Made by a program: the position numbers and the translations under genes
Source of the DNA: Pseudomonadota bacterium
GTDB lineage: Bacteria > Pseudomonadota > Gammaproteobacteria > Pseudomonadales > Azotimanducaceae
Length of the DNA stretch: 7,550 nucleotides
Direction of reading: 5' to 3'
NCBI GenBank assembly: GCA_027622495.1
Contig: JAQBYL010000196.1
Span: 1 to 7,550, forward strand
Shown here: positions 5,491-7,550 of the stretch, piece by piece
How the letters are laid out: the number at the start of each line of letters is the position of its first letter
Numbering within the stretch: position 1 is the stretch's first letter
Notes under the pieces: generated by a model
What the model was told of the DNA's origin: nothing
Databases searched by the model: none
Seen by the model: only the letters and a program-made list of their open reading frames with translations

Positions 5491-6963
5491 GTGGCCGATC
5501 CGAAAGTAGAGAAAGGCGCCACCGGCAGCAAGCATCGCTTCAGGTTGAGAACCGCCAAACTGGTCAGAGTCGAACTGCTCGACGGCGCGAAAGACAAGTT
5601 TTTGGCCGCAGATGCCGACCAGTACCTAAATCTCGACAAGCAGAACAAGTGGACGGATGGCAGTCACATCAAGAATGTCGATCGTCTGGGGCACAAGCCC
5701 CGCATCTATGTCGAGTTCGACATGCCGGGGTCGAGTGAGGTTAAGTTGAAACTGGTCGGGGATGGTGGCAATACCGACTATACAGATGCTGAAAAAACCC
5801 GGAATGGTCGTTTCGCCCACACCACAGATGAGAAAACCTACCAGACCGATGCGGATGGCACGCTGGTTGTGAACGACATGACCCTTGGTGGTGCCGGGAT
5901 GAACATGTTCTATGTTCAAGGCACCGATACGAAAGGGAACAGTGACAACACCCCCATACTGACCAACATGCGGCGTACCTATATACAGGAGCTCAAAATG
6001 GCGGGCGATGTTGGCGCCAATACAGCTGCCGATATCAATACCGTCATCGCCGAATATAAAAAGCATGGTTATGAACTGATTGCGCTACCACGCAAAGACA
6101 TGATCGCCATGGAGAACATCGGTGCCCACGATACTGATGCGTTCGAGCGTAATGTGCGCGCGGCCTATGCGGCGTCAGACGGCAAGAAGAAAGAACCGCA
6201 CACACTGGTCATTGGCTATACGGGTCATCTGGCCGTGAAAACTGAAGGGCGTCAGCTGATCAAAGCCGGTGTGACTCCTGGTCCGGGGAAGGCGGCTGTC
6301 GACATCACCATTGCCGGACCAGGTAAAACCAACCCCGCCGTCAGTCGAAAGTACCTCTGGAAGAACATCGTGACCGGCGAAGGCTGGTTCGAAGGAGCGT
6401 ATTTTCAACAGAAAAATGGTTTGCGTGGCTTCTTCGGCTGGAAGGATCGCATCCCCGAGGCCCTGTGCGTGGCGGTCCCGCGGAATGCGGGTACGCCTGA
6501 CAAGTGCGATAGGGTGCGAATCGATGTTTCACGCATGAGCGCACGCAGCGAGGGCAAGATCGTGCTTACGGTGACGTGGGTGGATCGCATGCGCGCGGGT
6601 CTGTCCTTCGGCGGAAACAGTCTGATCTGCATCTGCACCCGGGCCTGGTGGCGCACCAAAAACGGAGCCAGCCAGAATGAGGTCATCGTGCACGAGATGG
6701 GCCATAAAATCGGGATGGTTCCAGGCGGCAGCGGGTCGCTGCCAGACAAACCCCCGACATTTTACGATTCCAGCAAGGGCCATGTGGGCACACACTGCCA
6801 CCATGGCATACCCGCTGGTCAGGCACGCTATGATTCAAGCGCGGATTCGTCGGCGTCGGACTGCGTGATGTACGGGTCTACAAATGGGGCGTCGGCGTTT
6901 TGCGAACACTGCGCAGTGTCGGCGAAAAAACAGGTGGTCGACAATGGCTGGCCGACAGTTTGA
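5491..6963 (+). CDS. Zinc metallopeptidase, probable type VI secretion effector (VgrG2b C-terminal-like)
   Basis: This 490-residue protein begins with GTG 5491, the first possible start after an in-frame TAG (5482-5484), with GAGG three bases before it. No signal peptide is present, so Sec export is unlikely. Residues about 15-165 are strand-rich and end in 'MFYVQGTDTKGN...TNMRRTYIQELKM'. Residues 180-330 are mixed alpha/beta. The zincin motif HEMGH is at 401-405, giving two zinc histidines and the catalytic E402. Downstream are GHVGTHCHHG (430-439), DCVMYG (457-462) and FCEHC (470-474). Eight cysteines all lie after residue 320, suggesting disulfides or a second metal site. From memory this order resembles the periplasm-acting metallopeptidase domain of Pseudomonas VgrG2b and related effectors. 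The overlapping lipoprotein gene fits an immunity partner. No VgrG or PAAR is in view. Peptidase fold is likely; the secretion route is inference. Confidence 0.8.
   Translation: MADPKVEKGATGSKHRFRLRTAKLVRVELLDGAKDKFLAADADQYLNLDKQNKWTDGSHIKNVDRLGHKPRIYVEFDMPGSSEVKLKLVGDGGNTDYTDAEKTRNGRFAHTTDEKTYQTDADGTLVVNDMTLGGAGMNMFYVQGTDTKGNSDNTPILTNMRRTYIQELKMAGDVGANTAADINTVIAEYKKHGYELIALPRKDMIAMENIGAHDTDAFERNVRAAYAASDGKKKEPHTLVIGYTGHLAVKTEGRQLIKAGVTPGPGKAAVDITIAGPGKTNPAVSRKYLWKNIVTGEGWFEGAYFQQKNGLRGFFGWKDRIPEALCVAVPRNAGTPDKCDRVRIDVSRMSARSEGKIVLTVTWVDRMRAGLSFGGNSLICICTRAWWRTKNGASQNEVIVHEMGHKIGMVPGGSGSLPDKPPTFYDSSKGHVGTHCHHGIPAGQARYDSSADSSASDCVMYGSTNGASAFCEHCAVSAKKQVVDNGWPTV
6960..6963 (+). promoter_or_regulatory. 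TTGA stop/start overlap coupling effector and lipoprotein genes
   Basis: The stop TGA of the metallopeptidase gene overlaps a TTG codon that opens the lipoprotein frame just before its signal peptide. No clear Shine-Dalgarno sequence lies within 5-12 bases upstream. Translation of the lipoprotein is therefore probably by re-initiation of ribosomes finishing the upstream gene, which would tie immunity output to effector output. Confidence 0.45.
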
Positions 6964-7550
6964 CGGCGTGCCGGACGCTGGCATATGCAGCCGTTGTGCT
7001 GCTGCTTGCGTCCTGCACACAAGACAATGTGATGAGGGGGAACACCGTGCCGACTGATGATGACTTCAAGCAGGTGGTGCTCAACTCGGATGTTGAAAAT
7101 GCCTGCTCCCCGCCAGTCAATCCGGAAGAGGATTTCCAGGGGATACGGATCAATGTGCCCACGCAGGTACAGATTGACCCAGCTGAACCCGCGCAGGACG
7201 GATCGTTCGTCGCACTGCCGGTCTGTGGCTTCTATCAGCTTGATCTTGGCATGCTGATCACCAACTCGACTATCTGGATTCACGCCAAGAACATGGAAAC
7301 GCAAGAGGTATTCAGCGGCCTTGTGTTTGAAAACGATCCGGGGATCGAAGAGCCTGATGATGAGCCGCCGCTTGAACCGCACGAAGTTGCCGGTCAGTCG
7401 ATCTCCGCCTACTTCAACCCCAATCTGCCGAAGTATGTCGCTATTCCGGCTGAAGCCGCGAAATACCAGGTCATGGTGCAGATCGGTGAGGTCAGATCCA
7501 ATATCGTCGAGGTGCAGGTCATAGGGCCACCGATACCGGAACTCGAATAA
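6960..7550 (+). CDS. Lipoprotein, probable immunity partner of the metallopeptidase effector
   Basis: The preferred start is TTG 6960, whose last two bases are the first two of the upstream gene's stop TGA (6961-6963). This gives 196 residues and a compact lipoprotein signal (MTACRTLAYAAVVLLLASC) with lipobox L16-A17-S18-C19. An in-frame TTG at 6900 would add 20 polar residues and is less suitable. No ATG or GTG in frame gives an intact signal. Residue 20 is threonine, not aspartate, so outer-membrane sorting is expected, facing the periplasm. The mature protein has two cysteines (C49, C89), a segment of strand-like sequence around 60-123, an acidic proline-rich stretch (124-142, EEPDDEPPLEP) and a C-terminal part (FNPNLPKYVAIP...YQVMVQIGEVRSNIVEVQV) that looks like a beta-sandwich. 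I do not recognise a named family. The overlap, periplasmic location and toxin-like neighbour support an immunity role, which is inference. Confidence 0.75.
   Translation: MTACRTLAYAAVVLLLASCTQDNVMRGNTVPTDDDFKQVVLNSDVENACSPPVNPEEDFQGIRINVPTQVQIDPAEPAQDGSFVALPVCGFYQLDLGMLITNSTIWIHAKNMETQEVFSGLVFENDPGIEEPDDEPPLEPHEVAGQSISAYFNPNLPKYVAIPAEAAKYQVMVQIGEVRSNIVEVQVIGPPIPELE

Noticed and set aside
5475..5738. Plus-strand 87-residue frame starting at ATG 5475
   Set aside because: Its Arg/Gln/Ser-rich translation is typical of an out-of-frame reading of the effector gene and it ends inside it.

Overview
The window looks like part of a Gram-negative, probably gammaproteobacterial chromosome, perhaps marine or environmental. 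The reasons are moderately high GC, clear Shine-Dalgarno sequences before most starts, a lipoprotein with a standard lipobox, and a protein with type VI secretion effector character. This taxonomic call is inference. No rRNA, tRNA, CRISPR array, insertion sequence or integrase is visible.

Left part (1-2182). A minus-strand gene for an exported protein runs off the left edge (1-179). It is divergent from a small four-helix membrane protein (337-714). Next comes a membrane-anchored protein of 471 residues (767-2182) that appears to join three domains: a split-barrel domain like the deazaflavin/DUF385 family, a jelly-roll domain like the lectin LecA, and a DUF3047-like domain.

Middle part (2246-5401). 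This is a small catabolic or lipid-modifying neighbourhood, partly ruined. It holds an intact short-chain dehydrogenase (SDR, 2246-3010) resembling 7-alpha-hydroxysteroid dehydrogenase, and a convergent intact cytochrome P450 (3132-4445). Divergent from the P450 lies a second SDR (4565-5119) that has lost its nucleotide-binding half and its catalytic lysine. A short, frame-broken gene follows (5152-5401) whose C-terminal part looks like a small ferredoxin-fold (EthD/DUF4286-like) protein. SDRs, P450s and EthD-like proteins often occur together in oxidation of steroids, terpenes or ethers, so this is probably the remains of such a pathway.

Right part (5491-7550). Two genes overlap by the sequence TTGA. 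The first encodes a 490-residue zinc metallopeptidase with HEMGH, no signal peptide and a Cys/His-rich tail, resembling the effector domain of VgrG2b-type type VI secretion proteins. The second encodes a 196-residue lipoprotein. The best reading is a toxin (effector) and its periplasmic immunity lipoprotein, sitting as an orphan cassette with no VgrG, PAAR or secretion gene in view. This pair is the most interesting content of the window.
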